This document shows positions 31,812 through 41,019 of a stretch of DNA of 64,000 nt, in pieces. How positions within the stretch are numbered: the first letter of the stretch is position 1; each line of letters begins with the position of its first letter. Made by a program: the position numbers and the translations under genes. The notes beneath the pieces are model-generated. The model was given only the letters and a program-made list of their open reading frames with translations, was not told the origin of the DNA and did not search any database. Origin of the DNA: Tetraselmis striata (Eukaryota > Chlorophyta > Chlorodendrophyceae > Chlorodendrales > Chlorodendraceae). The stretch spans positions 1 to 64,000 of the forward strand of contig VCJN01001416.1 in assembly GCA_006384855.1 (NCBI GenBank), written 5' to 3'.

Positions 31812-32270
31812 CGGGAACACGGTTGCTGTCGATACCACCATTGCCCCTATCCTCGGCGTGTCAAGCCCGGATCCAACGACTGCATTGCGGGTCGCAGAGC
31901 GCCACAAAATCCAAAAGCATGACGAGGGTGTCCGAAACGCCGCCGGCATGCTTCGCTTTGTTCCTTTCGCCGTCTCCGAGTTCGGCTCGCTAGCCCCGCA
32001 CTATGCGGCCTTCTGGGTGGAGCTCGCCAAAGCTAGCCACACGCACACCGGCCAGAAAATCGGCCAGCTCTTGTCTGCTCGGCGCCGCCGTTTTTCCTTG
32101 CTCATCAACATGGCACATGCAGACAACGTTCCCGGCGGGGTCGCGGCGGCGCGCGCGGCACGTGATGGGGCGCTTGCGCATACGTCGCGTCGCTCGTCAG
32201 CATGTGTTGCTATGACCCGGGTCATCGGCTGCAAGCGTACTCGCCGCGGCGGATGTCCTACCCCTAGGCG
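31812..32270 (+). pseudogene. LINE C-terminal fragment, copy 1
   Basis: An open frame with NTVAVDTTIAPILGVSSPDP, then GMLRFVPFAVSEFGSLAP and a basic helix (SARRRRFSLLINMAHAD). This order (a D-T beta strand, then R-F-V-P-F, then a helical tail) is typical of the C-terminal nuclease-like region of some LINE polyproteins; the exact clade is not determinable. No polymerase motifs remain. The last 200 bp are duplicated at 33885-34085. Confidence 0.5.
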
Positions 32271-32329
32271 GTGGTGCCCACTGGTTTCATATGGCTTTAT
32301 AGCAATAGACTGCCCATAGATGTGCTCGC

Positions 32330-32502
32330 ATGGTACCGCGAGTGATCCCGTATCACGCCTTCCAGCCGCTCATAATGCCCACGTACATTAGCGTTACACA
32401 AGTGTTACATCTGTCACGATGCAGGTACTCGCGTGGGCGGCGATTTTTTGTAATGGGCATGCGCACCTTTTGGCAACCGCTTCATATGGTAGCGCGCTAC
32501 TA
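32330..32502. other. no gene seen
   Basis: Short stretch between LINE debris and repeat R1. No feature was recognised. Confidence 0.4.
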
Positions 32503-32825
32503 GCTCTACACGGTGGGGCAAGCCCCCCTTTTTCAGCGCCCCCGGGACAGGATTACCACCAGTAAAAACTCTTCTAGCGTGCGTCTCTGCGACGGCCGTT
32601 TGGGCACCGATCCAGTTACGGAAAGCCATGGATGGGTAGGCGATGACGCTCCGTTATAGTCAACAAGCAAATTACCGAAGCATTCTGCGAGACTAGTTGG
32701 AGGCCAGCGGCGGAATTTCCAACACGGTTGGATCACCGTCGAAAACACTGCCATCAAAATGCCCGGCACTTGCCACGAAAGGTCCGGCCTACCCGTTTGA
32801 TGGGCGTCGGCCCATTTGAGTATGT
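32503..32825 (-). repeat. dispersed repeat R1, copy b
   Basis: The minus strand matches 5166-5530 and, in part, 42396-42500. This is the least interrupted copy and contains a 78-codon frame. Its function is unknown. Confidence 0.55.
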
Positions 32826-32849
32826 TTCCCGTTCTGTCGTTCTGGTCGT

Positions 32850-33045
32850 TCCTTGGCTTCAGTGTTTCCCTTGCTTGACTCTTTGGTTCCTTGGCATCTT
32901 GGCGACTTCATGGTTCCCTTGGCTCTTACTTGGTTCTTGGCTCCCTGGCCTCCTGCTTGACCCTTGGTGTCATGTTTATGTCTTTCTTTTGCTGGCAACC
33001 GTTTTGCATTTGCTTTTAGTTCTGTATGCAGTGCGCATATGTTAA
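32850..33045 (+). repeat. LINE 3'-tail repeat, copy b
   Basis: Matches 34105-34290 and the reverse complement of 485-612, ending near GTGCGCATATG. At this locus R1 separates it from the LINE coding fragment. Confidence 0.55.
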
Positions 33046-33650
33046 AAGCATTGGTGTAAGCGAAAAACGAAAAAAGCTCCGTATAAACGAATGTCGGTGC
33101 GGTTTTACGAGGCTTTAGTGGGGCACCTTTCTCAAAAGTGTTTTGTATCGTGTGCCCTCGTAAACTGAAAGGGAGCAAGAAGAGGAAATTTACGCATCTT
33201 CGTATGGTTAATCGTATGTTCAAAGATCACGGAAGGTTGAATCGTAATTGTACGCGAGCACACTTTGCGCGGTGTGATCGTGATATGTACGCATAATGGT
33301 GTGTACGTCCTTCGATGAAATGACAAACCCAAGTTGCGTTCGTGCTGAGTTGGAGTTTTCCGTAATCTTGATTGGTGCATATCACACGACATATCGGAAC
33401 AAGGCCGTCGCACCGTATGCGCACATTTCGCGTCGGTCCATGTAAATGTTGGTCAGGTGGTACTCACCGGTGTACCATTTCTTTTCCGTTCCAAGCAGGA
33501 TCTTTGAGCGCGACACGTGCTCTCTCCCACTACCGCGCACTCGCTCAACACTAGCGCGCGTCCCTGGGCGGGATGAGCGGCAAATCTCGCCGCTATACAA
33601 ACAGGAGTAGGCACCTAAAGCGGTGTTCGACGACTCTAAAGCGCTCGTCG
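33046..33650. other. no gene seen
   Basis: Short competing frames only. No domain, RNA or repeat was recognised. Confidence 0.4.
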
Positions 33651-33710
33651 TGGTTTTAGGGTTTAGGTTTTTAGGGACTTTAAGGGTTTTAAAGGGTCTT
33701 TAAACCCGTG
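33651..33710 (+). repeat. degenerate telomere-like tract
   Basis: TTTTAGGGTTTAGGTTTTTA followed by GGGACTTTAAGGGTTTTAAA: several imperfect TTTAGGG units. It sits between the two inverted elements, so it is interstitial and probably a repair scar or decayed insertion. Confidence 0.4.
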
Positions 33711-33884
33711 GTGTATTCGGAATCCGAACTATGGTACGGCTTACCGCGGGAAGCGGGGTGCGGCACGGGAGGCTCGCGTATGCGTTTGAGGCTACCGGAG
33801 GCCTGGTGGCAAATAAGGTTGGAATCACTAGGAGTCCTCTATACAAGTGGCTTTCGGGGGTGAAGAGAGACTATACAAGCTGGC

Positions 33885-34290
33885 GTTTAAAAATCGGCCA
33901 GCTCTTGTCTGCGTGGCGCCGCCGTTTCTCCTTGCTCATCAACATGGCACATGCAGACAACGTTCTTGGCGGGGTCGCGGCCGCGCGTGCGGCACGTGAT
34001 GGCGCTCCTGCGCCTGCGTCGCGTCGCTCGTCGGCATGTGTTGCTATGACCCGGGTCATTGGATGCAAGCGTCCTCGCCGCGGCTGATAGCTTACCCCGG
34101 AGCGGGGGTCCCTTTGGTTCCTGGCAGCTAAGCGACTTCGTGGTTCCCTTGGCTCCTCCTTGGTTCTTGGCTCCCTAGCCTCATGCTCGACCTTTATTTG
34201 TTTCGGGCTTATGTCTCTCTTTTGCTGGCAACCTTTCATAGTTGCTGTTAGTTCTGTTTGTAGTGCGCATTTGTGAAAGCCCTGATGTAA
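33885..34290 (+). pseudogene. LINE C-terminal fragment plus 3' tail, copy 2
   Basis: 33885-34085 repeats 32060-32260 (KIGQLLS, then RRRRFSLLINMAHADNV, then CVAMTRVIGCKR). It is followed immediately by the 3'-tail repeat, which ends GAAAGCCCTGATGTAATAAA. This links the coding fragment to the tail and identifies the other tail copies as 5'-truncated LINE insertions. Confidence 0.5.
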
Positions 34291-35158
34291 TAAAGAATAC
34301 AAGCTGGCGTACGCTCAGACACGGTACCCGTGCGTAACGCGTACTTACCATGTCGTAAAGTACATGGAATGGCACATGCTCGTCCTTTTACTATTTCATC
34401 ACTTTCCCGCATATATATACATTCAATATAGAAGTAGTAGTGATAAATTAGTGATGCAAGTACGGTACATGTTGCACCTCACAGAAACAAATAATACAGA
34501 TAGGTAGATTTAGCAGAAGCGCTTCGCCCAGTTTTTGCCCTCCCTATGGCCTTTGTCAGGTGCACTTGCCCAAATTCTTGATCCCCTTGTCAAGCATCAA
34601 TTGTGTATTGCCCCTTTATCATCCATGGCCTTCGTTTCCGGCCGCGCCCTTCCATGTGCAATACGTAAACATGACATTATGCGTGGGGCAGCCCTAAATG
34701 GCGTTTGTTGTGCTCTCGTTAAAGTCATACGTGTGCGTGTCATTTTTCAGGGTTAATAATTAATTTGATAATCCAATGTCCCAAGGGCACAAATTTTTTA
34801 TATATCACGTATATGCGTTCTATATATGTGTACGGCTGCACGCCGCCAAGACTTAGCTCTACCATCGTGGAACACATTCACAAAGGTGCGCTCTCCCCGC
34901 CGTTGGCATGCTAGCAAGTGAGCAGTTCCCGCAAAACGGCCTACACTGCAATTAAGGCTTGCTCAAAACGGCCAATCCTAAATTAAGACCCCCCTATCCC
35001 CCTCGGTTATATTTCCACCGAGGGCCCCGGCAGGATTCGAACTACCGCAGAGCGGGATCACGGAGCGTAACAGGCGCAGCCCCCCCCCCCCCCTTCTTCC
35101 ACAACAAATCACATCTCAAGCCGTTATGAATTAATGTTCTAAATTCCTTACATATAAT
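34291..35158. other. AT-rich intergenic, no gene seen
   Basis: Contains AT-rich runs, a C run at about 35081-35094 and a tRNA-like scrap at about 35030-35060 (AGGATTCGAACT) whose stems do not pair properly. No coding feature was recognised. Confidence 0.4.
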
Positions 35159-35358
35159 AAAACTGTAGGGTTTCCTTGAGAGGAACGACCTAGGAAACCC
35201 TGGTTTTCGCAGCGCCGTCAGGGTTAAGTGACGACCCTGCCGGCCCGGTACGCCAGTATCGGCCGGCGCCGGTCCGGCGGCGCCCTTTAACCGAGTATAA
35301 AGGGCGGCCGCGGACCGGGGCGCCTTCAGTTGTTGGAAGGCACCCGACTATATTGTCT
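35159..35358 (+). repeat. element 5 repeat A1
   Basis: 200 bp. It carries the inverted repeat AGGGTTTCCT...AGGAAACCCT (35168-35202), the hairpin CGCCCTTTA...TAAAGGGCG with TATAAA at 35296-35301, and a following GC-rich stretch. The TATAAA is about 150 bases before the gag ATG, so this is a likely promoter region. Confidence 0.85.
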
Positions 35359-35449
35359 TCTACGACTGGTACATTTTCGTTTCGTCTTCGACTACAAAAA
35401 TTCAAATTTCTTCTACGTTCTGTAGTGTGTTTTTATCCCGGCACTCACC

Positions 35450-36499
35450 ATGGCTCGCTCCGCGAGTTCGTCTTGGGCGTGGCTCCTTGTCTCGCTTGTA
35501 GTGCTGTCGCCTTGCGTTCTCGTCTCTGTTCTAGCAGTGGACAAGTTTGAACTCGTTTGGAACGAGTTACTGGACTCTCGCAGAGCTCTTCGTGAGCAAC
35601 TCGTTACCCCCGAAAACCACCTCACTGTCCTAGGTGGTGAAACTCCACCTGTGGACGGGGTAGCTGAATCTCCCGCTCTTGTCGCCGCTAGACAGGCAGT
35701 AGCGGATACGTCTGCTGCTCTACTCCGTATTGAACGTGAGGTCTCTGAGCTTAGGCAGGCAGTCGCGTCGTCGAGCGGTCCGTCCACTTCGGCTTCAGGT
35801 TCGAAACGCGTTGCGGAGGGGGACGCCGACTACGACCGCAAGGGCAAGAGACCTGCTCAACCTCCGGCGGTGGAAGCTCCGTCTCGCTCCATCAACGCAC
35901 CTGAGGATGGATGGCTAGACAAAGATGGTAAGGTTCACCGCCGCCATACCGCTGATGCTCGTAACCTTCAACGCGACCTAGACGACGTCTTCCAGATCTA
36001 TGACTTTTTGGCACCGGCGGAGGAGCCTCTGCGTGACTTGGTGGAGGACGGCACCGATCTTCCTGTTTCTTCGCCAGCTTCGTCTGCGGAGCTGTTCAAG
36101 TCGATTACCGCGGCTCTAGCTTTGTGCACTGCTGTGGCTCTTCGGATTAACAAGCGTGGCAAGAAGCTGCATGTGGAGCACGAGTACGGCGCGGAAGTCG
36201 CCAAGGAGTTCGATGCTGTGGACCCTCTCGGCGAGAAGGGCTCAGCCGACAACAAGGAGCTGAAGAAGGCGCTGGAGAAGGTCAAGGCCAAGAAACCTTC
36301 TTCTTCTTCTTCGCGCGCCAAGCCTTCTTCCTCTTCTCGCAAGCCAGAGTCTTTCCGCCGTGGGAGCGACAACCGGAGGGAGAGCGGCCGTCGCGAGGAG
36401 AGGCCTCCTTCTGGTCGATCTTCTGCTGCAGACATCACCTGCTATCGCTGCCAGAGGAAAGGACACTTCAGTAAGGACTGCCCGAGTGCTCGTCGCTGA
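35450..36499 (+). CDS. Gag-like protein with CCHC zinc knuckle, element 5
   Basis: 349 residues from ACCATGGCT. A hydrophobic N-terminal segment (residues about 8-30) is followed by DKFELVWNELLDSRRALREQ, a coiled-coil/charged middle, a Ser/Lys-rich basic stretch (KPSSSSSRAKPSSSSRK) and a C-terminal knuckle CYRCQRKGHFSKDC. Zinc knuckles of this kind bind element RNA. The signal-like N-terminus is conserved in both copies and is atypical for Gag. The ORF is followed by 455 bp of non-coding DNA before the RT frame. Confidence 0.85.
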   Translation: MARSASSSWAWLLVSLVVLSPCVLVSVLAVDKFELVWNELLDSRRALREQLVTPENHLTVLGGETPPVDGVAESPALVAARQAVADTSAALLRIEREVSELRQAVASSSGPSTSASGSKRVAEGDADYDRKGKRPAQPPAVEAPSRSINAPEDGWLDKDGKVHRRHTADARNLQRDLDDVFQIYDFLAPAEEPLRDLVEDGTDLPVSSPASSAELFKSITAALALCTAVALRINKRGKKLHVEHEYGAEVAKEFDAVDPLGEKGSADNKELKKALEKVKAKKPSSSSSRAKPSSSSRKPESFRRGSDNRRESGRREERPPSGRSSAADITCYRCQRKGHFSKDCPSARR

Positions 36500-36954
36500 A
36501 GCTGCGGAGTCTGCAATCCTCCTGGCCTGGCCAGTGATGGTGTTCGTGTAGCTGCAGTTAGGCCTCCGGGCAGCTGTTAGCCCTCCTCCGGGAGCTGAGC
36601 TCAGGCTCGTGTTATAGCAGCTCTGATCTCCTCCGGGAGAGTCACCTGTTAGATGGTGTATCTTCGAGAGATACCTCGTATGTAAGGTACATGATGTCCC
36701 CTGCGACTCTTTGCTGCCCCTGGCAGTTGTCTCCTCAACTTTCCTTAAGTTGGCTGACGATGCATTCGTGTAAAGAGCGGCACACCCTGTGTGACGATTC
36801 ATATCTCCCGTTGTGTCGGAGCGATATTTAATTTGAAAATACTGTTATTTTCAGTTTCAGACGATTTTGAGTTCAAACTCACTGTTTGATTCATGCAGCA
36901 GTCATCCTGGCTGCTCGCTGACCACTATGATGCTGTCTGTGGCGTTGGCATTTT

Positions 36955-38673
36955 GTGACAGTTTTATCGTCAGCTATTTTTGAGCTCCCTCATGAGCCAG
37001 CTCTGGACGTCAATTCCCCTGTGGAATCGGCTGGTGTTATCCGCGAAGGCTGGCAATTTTGGGACAGCATTACTGATTCAGTCAGAGACAGTCAGGTGAG
37101 AGACTGGGTCAAGCACGGCTACCGTATGAACTGGGCTGATGGTCCAGCGCCACCCAGCCACCTGCCAAATCACCCTTCCGCGCTGCAGCACCCCGATTTC
37201 ATTGATGGGCAGATCGCTCTGTTATTGCCGCTGGGCCATATCAGAGAGGAACCTATGCGCCCTGTGGTGCTGAACCCTTTGGGTGTGGTCCCCAAACCCC
37301 ATGGTGGACTCAGGCTGATCTGCGATCAGCGTCATGTCAACAAACACTTGGTTTACACTCCCTTTAGGATGGAGTCGTTATCTAAGCTGTCAGACCTGGT
37401 GAATCCCGGCGACATGCTGACCAGCATGGACCTGACCCAGGGCTATTACCATGTCCGCCTACATGACTCAGCTGCGCCTTACAGCGGGTTTGAATGGAGA
37501 GGAAGATTCTACACCTGGCGAGTTCTATGCTTCGGGCTGTCTGATGCCCCTCGCTGCTTTTCTAAAGTCATGGGAGTTCTGGTACGACACTGGCGCAGTA
37601 AGGGCATCAGGATGCTCTGCTACCTGGATGACTGGTTGTTCATCTCTGGCTCTGTCAGAAAGGCGCATTTAACGACTCAGCAAGTGCTGGCCGATGTTGA
37701 GCGCGCCCATGTCAACATCAACTTCAAAAAATCCAGTCTGCGCCCTAGCCCCACCATCACCCACCTGGGGTTTGATCTGGACACCGTGGCCGGCACCTTC
37801 TCTGTGCCTCAGAAGCGATGGGATGCCCTTCAGCTTGACATCCAGTCCCTACTGCATGGCCACCGCAAGCGCCACAAAGTCAAGTTCTTGGCCAGCTGTA
37901 CTGGGAAATTGATTTCCATGGGGCTAGCATTGGGCCCAGTTTCTCGCCTCTTCTCTAGAGGTCTATATGCCAACATTGCGCAAGCAGAACGGTGGGGTCA
38001 CCACGTTGCCCTCTCTGAGGAATCCCGTGAAGAGCTACGGTTCTGGGCCCGAGTGTCTAGGCAGCAGTTTACTGGGCGCATCGTACCTGACCTGGACAAC
38101 AAACTATCCGTTTTTCTGGAGTGTGATGCTTCAGGCATCGGCTGGGGCGGTTTAGCCAGACCGACTGATGGCAGCTCAGACCCCATCGCGAAAGCTCACG
38201 GCTTCTTCCTTCCGTGGGAACGCGTCGAGTCCTCGACACACCGTGAGACTCGTGGTCTACTCTTCGTTTTGAAGTCCCTGTCACACCTGATCGTAGGCAG
38301 ACGAGTGCAAGTCCAGGTAGATAACAAAAGTATGCTACCGGTTTGCCAGCACGGCTCTCGCTCGAGCCTGTCGCTGAACTCTGTCGCTCAACAAGTCTAC
38401 CTCTTGTGTCTCTCCTTGGGAGCATCTCTCTCTATTGTGTGGGCGTCCCGGGATGAGAATCCGGACTCCGACGAGATTTCCAAGATGCTCGACAAAGATG
38501 ACTGGCAACTGCTGCCCAAGTTTTTCCGGCGCCTCAGCCTGAAGTGGGGCATCCACCATGTCGACCGGTTCGCATCCGACCTGAACCATCAAGTACCGAG
38601 ATTCTACTCACGGTTTGGTGCCCAGGATGCGAAGGAGTCGATGCTTTCAGCCACTTCTGGGGTGGTAATGTGA
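36955..38673 (+). CDS. reverse transcriptase / RNase H of element 5
   Basis: 572 codons with LTSMDLTQGYYHVRL (residue about 158), catalytic YLDDW (about 223) and RNase H acidic residues in FLECDASGIGWGGL, HRETRGLL, QVDNKSM and PDSDEIS. It begins at GTG, with a stop at 36928-36930; the first ATG is 37126, still ahead of the RT core. The C-terminus ends just where homologues continue into the methyltransferase-like domain, which lies here in the -1 frame. Confidence 0.9.
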   Translation: MTVLSSAIFELPHEPALDVNSPVESAGVIREGWQFWDSITDSVRDSQVRDWVKHGYRMNWADGPAPPSHLPNHPSALQHPDFIDGQIALLLPLGHIREEPMRPVVLNPLGVVPKPHGGLRLICDQRHVNKHLVYTPFRMESLSKLSDLVNPGDMLTSMDLTQGYYHVRLHDSAAPYSGFEWRGRFYTWRVLCFGLSDAPRCFSKVMGVLVRHWRSKGIRMLCYLDDWLFISGSVRKAHLTTQQVLADVERAHVNINFKKSSLRPSPTITHLGFDLDTVAGTFSVPQKRWDALQLDIQSLLHGHRKRHKVKFLASCTGKLISMGLALGPVSRLFSRGLYANIAQAERWGHHVALSEESREELRFWARVSRQQFTGRIVPDLDNKLSVFLECDASGIGWGGLARPTDGSSDPIAKAHGFFLPWERVESSTHRETRGLLFVLKSLSHLIVGRRVQVQVDNKSMLPVCQHGSRSSLSLNSVAQQVYLLCLSLGASLSIVWASRDENPDSDEISKMLDKDDWQLLPKFFRRLSLKWGIHHVDRFASDLNHQVPRFYSRFGAQDAKESMLSATSGVVM

Positions 38674-39020
38674 ATAATTGGATTAACGCTCCGTTTAGCT
38701 GCATTGGCCGAGTTGTGCGCAAGCTGAAAGCTGACCGCGCAGTCGCTACAGTCATAGTACCGCTATGGCCTAGTCAGTCCTGGTGGACTTTAGTAGCTCC
38801 TGACGGTAGGCACCTGGCTGACTGTGTGGTCGATTGGGTCATGCTCGACAGCGGCGAGGAGCTATTCAGTTCTGGCGAGGGCAGTGGTAACAGCCGCCCG
38901 AGCTGCTCCAGGAACTGGCGCGTCCTTGCTCTGCGCATCGACTGCCGGCCCAGCGCGCGGCGCACCCCAGCACACCATCGCTGCCTCCACCCACAGTGGT
39001 GTGACAGTCACGGCCCATGA
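38544..39020 (+). CDS. methyltransferase-like domain in -1 frame, element 5
   Basis: Continues the RT polyprotein homology after about 38620 (WCPGCEGVDAFSHFWGG, NNWINAPFSCIGRVV, AVATVIVPLWPSQSWW). It aligns by eye with the element 1 segment that contains NPPWNLIGDLV. The same frame break is present in element 4. It opens with GTG, not ATG. The last part, overlapping the recombinase frame, is basic and probably not functional protein. Confidence 0.65.
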   Translation: MGHPPCRPVRIRPEPSSTEILLTVWCPGCEGVDAFSHFWGGNVNNWINAPFSCIGRVVRKLKADRAVATVIVPLWPSQSWWTLVAPDGRHLADCVVDWVMLDSGEELFSSGEGSGNSRPSCSRNWRVLALRIDCRPSARRTPAHHRCLHPQWCDSHGP

Positions 39021-40176
39021 GTCAACCATCACCCGTGGGTGTACATCCGCCTGGCCGTGTAACCCGGTGGCTCCCTCCGATGTGGCCGGCACATCTCTGT
39101 TTAATGCTTTGATCTCTTCAGCTCCGCAACAGTGGGCTGCTGGCTCTAATCGTGGCTATGCCTACATATGGAATCGCTTTGTGATGTTCTGCGAGGCTCG
39201 GACACCTCCCATGTGCCCAATGCCAGCATCCCCGATTGTGGTGGCTATGTTTTTACAAGCTCGGTTGGACGCCCGTTCTACCAGCATCTATTCAGTGATC
39301 AGGTCGGCGTCTGCGGCTATATCGCAGATGCATCGGCTGAATATGCATCCCAGTCCTACCTTGTCCCCGTGTTGCACCTCTGCCCGGGCAGCAGCCAAGC
39401 GCACCCTGGGGCTCGCCGTGAAGAACGCCAAGGAGCCCTTCGCATGGTCTGACATCGCGAAGCTGGTCCGCCTTCGCTGCAAGGACGACTCAGGTATTTG
39501 TTCCTGGATAGTGGCAGTTGCCGCAGCCGTTAGTTTTGCCGGCTTCTGCCGCTACAGCGACCTCCGGGTCCTCCGGTGGGAGGACGTCTCCTTCCTCCCG
39601 ACTTACCTGGAATTCCGCTTCGTGAAGCGCAAGAACGACCAGCACCGCCTGTGTGGCAAGGTGCGGGTCGCCAAGATGCACGGCGCCGTGGTGTGCGTAT
39701 ATGGACTCCTGCGACGGTACCAGGCAGTCATGATCCGCTGGGCAACACCCACCCTGCCGGTGTTCCCGGGGTTCAGCGGCACAGTCCTACGGCACAAGGG
39801 CGAGCTAGGGATGGTTCCCTCATCCTCCCCTATTGAGTACCCCACATTCAGACGCTACCTCGCACGGTGGTTGGGCCCGCTGCTCACCCCTGCGATGACT
39901 GAATCCGCTTTCCAGTCCCGGTTCGGCACCCAGTCCAGCCGAAGTGGCGGCGCTTCCGCCGCCGCTAACGCAGACATCCCGTTCGCAACATGGGGCCAGC
40001 ATGGTGGCTGGAAGTCAACCTCTGCTCAGCCTCGCTATATGGGGCTGGATGAAGAGCACGTTCTATCCGTGTCGCGAGCGATCCTGTCACTTGCCGAAGA
40101 GGACGAACTGGACGATGGTGACGGTGACGGTTCACCATCCGACACTGACTCGATTCCCTCCCGGGAAGCAACTTAA
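38824..40176 (+). CDS. tyrosine recombinase of element 5
   Basis: 450 codons. Residues about 100-200 form the helical core-binding domain. Catalytic residues are Arg in CRYSDLRVLRWED (about 243), R of TQSSRSGG (about 373, with Gln where His is usual), His in WGQHGGWKS and Tyr in PRYMGL (about 404). This is the DIRS/Crypton-like pattern. It has an acidic C-terminal tail. There is no ATG near the start, and it is in the same frame as the RT ORF. It would join linear or circular element DNA to the target without a DDE integrase. Confidence 0.85.
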   Translation: MWSIGSCSTAARSYSVLARAVVTAARAAPGTGASLLCASTAGPARGAPQHTIAASTHSGVTVTAHESTITRGCTSAWPCNPVAPSDVAGTSLFNALISSAPQQWAAGSNRGYAYIWNRFVMFCEARTPPMCPMPASPIVVAMFLQARLDARSTSIYSVIRSASAAISQMHRLNMHPSPTLSPCCTSARAAAKRTLGLAVKNAKEPFAWSDIAKLVRLRCKDDSGICSWIVAVAAAVSFAGFCRYSDLRVLRWEDVSFLPTYLEFRFVKRKNDQHRLCGKVRVAKMHGAVVCVYGLLRRYQAVMIRWATPTLPVFPGFSGTVLRHKGELGMVPSSSPIEYPTFRRYLARWLGPLLTPAMTESAFQSRFGTQSSRSGGASAAANADIPFATWGQHGGWKSTSAQPRYMGLDEEHVLSVSRAILSLAEEDELDDGDGDGSPSDTDSIPSREAT

Positions 40177-40320
40177 GTCCCGTCCTAGTGCCATTTTATA
40201 CCGTACTGGTGATGCCCCATCCCTGTGTCTGTACCTAATTGATTTTAATTCCCTGTGTAACTTGGCTCGCTTATGTCCGTGTACGGGCCCCGCCAGACCG
40301 GCCACTGTTCTTTCATCTGT

Positions 40321-40588
40321 TGGATCTTTCGGTCCCAGCCGACCCCGTACATTTTGATGCAAAATCTACGCTGTCTAGCTGCGAAAACTGTAGGGTTTCC
40401 TTGAGAGGAACGACCTAGGAAACCCTGGTTTTCGCAACGCCGTCAGTGTTAAGTGACGACCCTACCTGCCGGCCCGGTACGCCAGTATCGGCCGGCGCCG
40501 GTCCGGCGGCGCCCTTTAACCGAGTATAAAGGGCGGCCGCGGACCGGGGGCGCCTTCAGTTGTTGGAAGGCACCCGACTATATTGTCT
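40321..40588 (+). repeat. element 5 B1-A2 junction
   Basis: B1 (40321-40390) equals B2 (40950-41019) over 70 bp. A2 (40384-40588) repeats A1 with a few changes and a short insertion near 40466. Confidence 0.85.
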
Positions 40589-40949
40589 CCCACCCACCCG
40601 CCCGGAGACAATTTATTCGCTTGTGTAGTACGTTTCCGGATGCTGCTCGATTTAGATTAGGGTTAGTCTGGTTAGTTGTGAAAGCACCTGAGGTGGGGAG
40701 TGAATATCATTTTGATATACGTCATCCCACAGGGGTGTTGCGTGTCCGATAAGCCCAGGTGCGGCAGCAATTAGTCAGGCTTTCCTAGCATCTTAGCCGT
40801 GATGAGAGGCCGAGAGCAGCATAGCGGAATGTACTGTCCTGATGAGCCACGTGATCGCTGGTGGCATGTAATTTACGAACACCGGCGGGGGCTCGGGACG
40901 CGCGGCGCCTTTCCGGACACCATCCGGTCTGGCGGCCCCGTACCAGTCG

Positions 40950-41019
40950 TGGATCTTTCGGTCCCAGCCGACCCCGTACATTTTGATGCAAAATCTACGC
41001 TGTCTAGCTGCGAAAACTG
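40950..41019 (+). repeat. element 5 repeat B2
   Basis: 70 bp right terminal repeat ending GCTGCGAAAACTG. A 361 bp spacer, shared with element 4, separates it from A2. Confidence 0.85.

Larger units (their letters stand above)
35159..41019 (+). mobile_element. full-length DIRS-like retrotransposon, element 5
   Basis: A 5,861 bp unit: A1 (35159-35358), gag (35450-36499), RT/RNase H (36955-38673), methyltransferase-like ORF (38544-39020), recombinase (38824-40176), B1 (40321-40390), A2 (40384-40588), 361 bp spacer, B2 (40950-41019). It is the inverted near-duplicate of element 4. All ORFs are open, so it may be autonomous. The two A1 ends face each other across 3.6 kb. Confidence 0.9.

Noticed and set aside
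35030-35062. tRNA-like stretch with AGGATTCGAACT on the minus strand
   Set aside because: The T-arm and acceptor stems do not pair and no anticodon arm can be drawn. At most it is a degraded tRNA-derived scrap.
38600-38640. Programmed -1 frameshift slippery site
   Set aside because: No X-XXY-YYZ heptamer was found in the RT frame near the break, so only the frame relation is reported.
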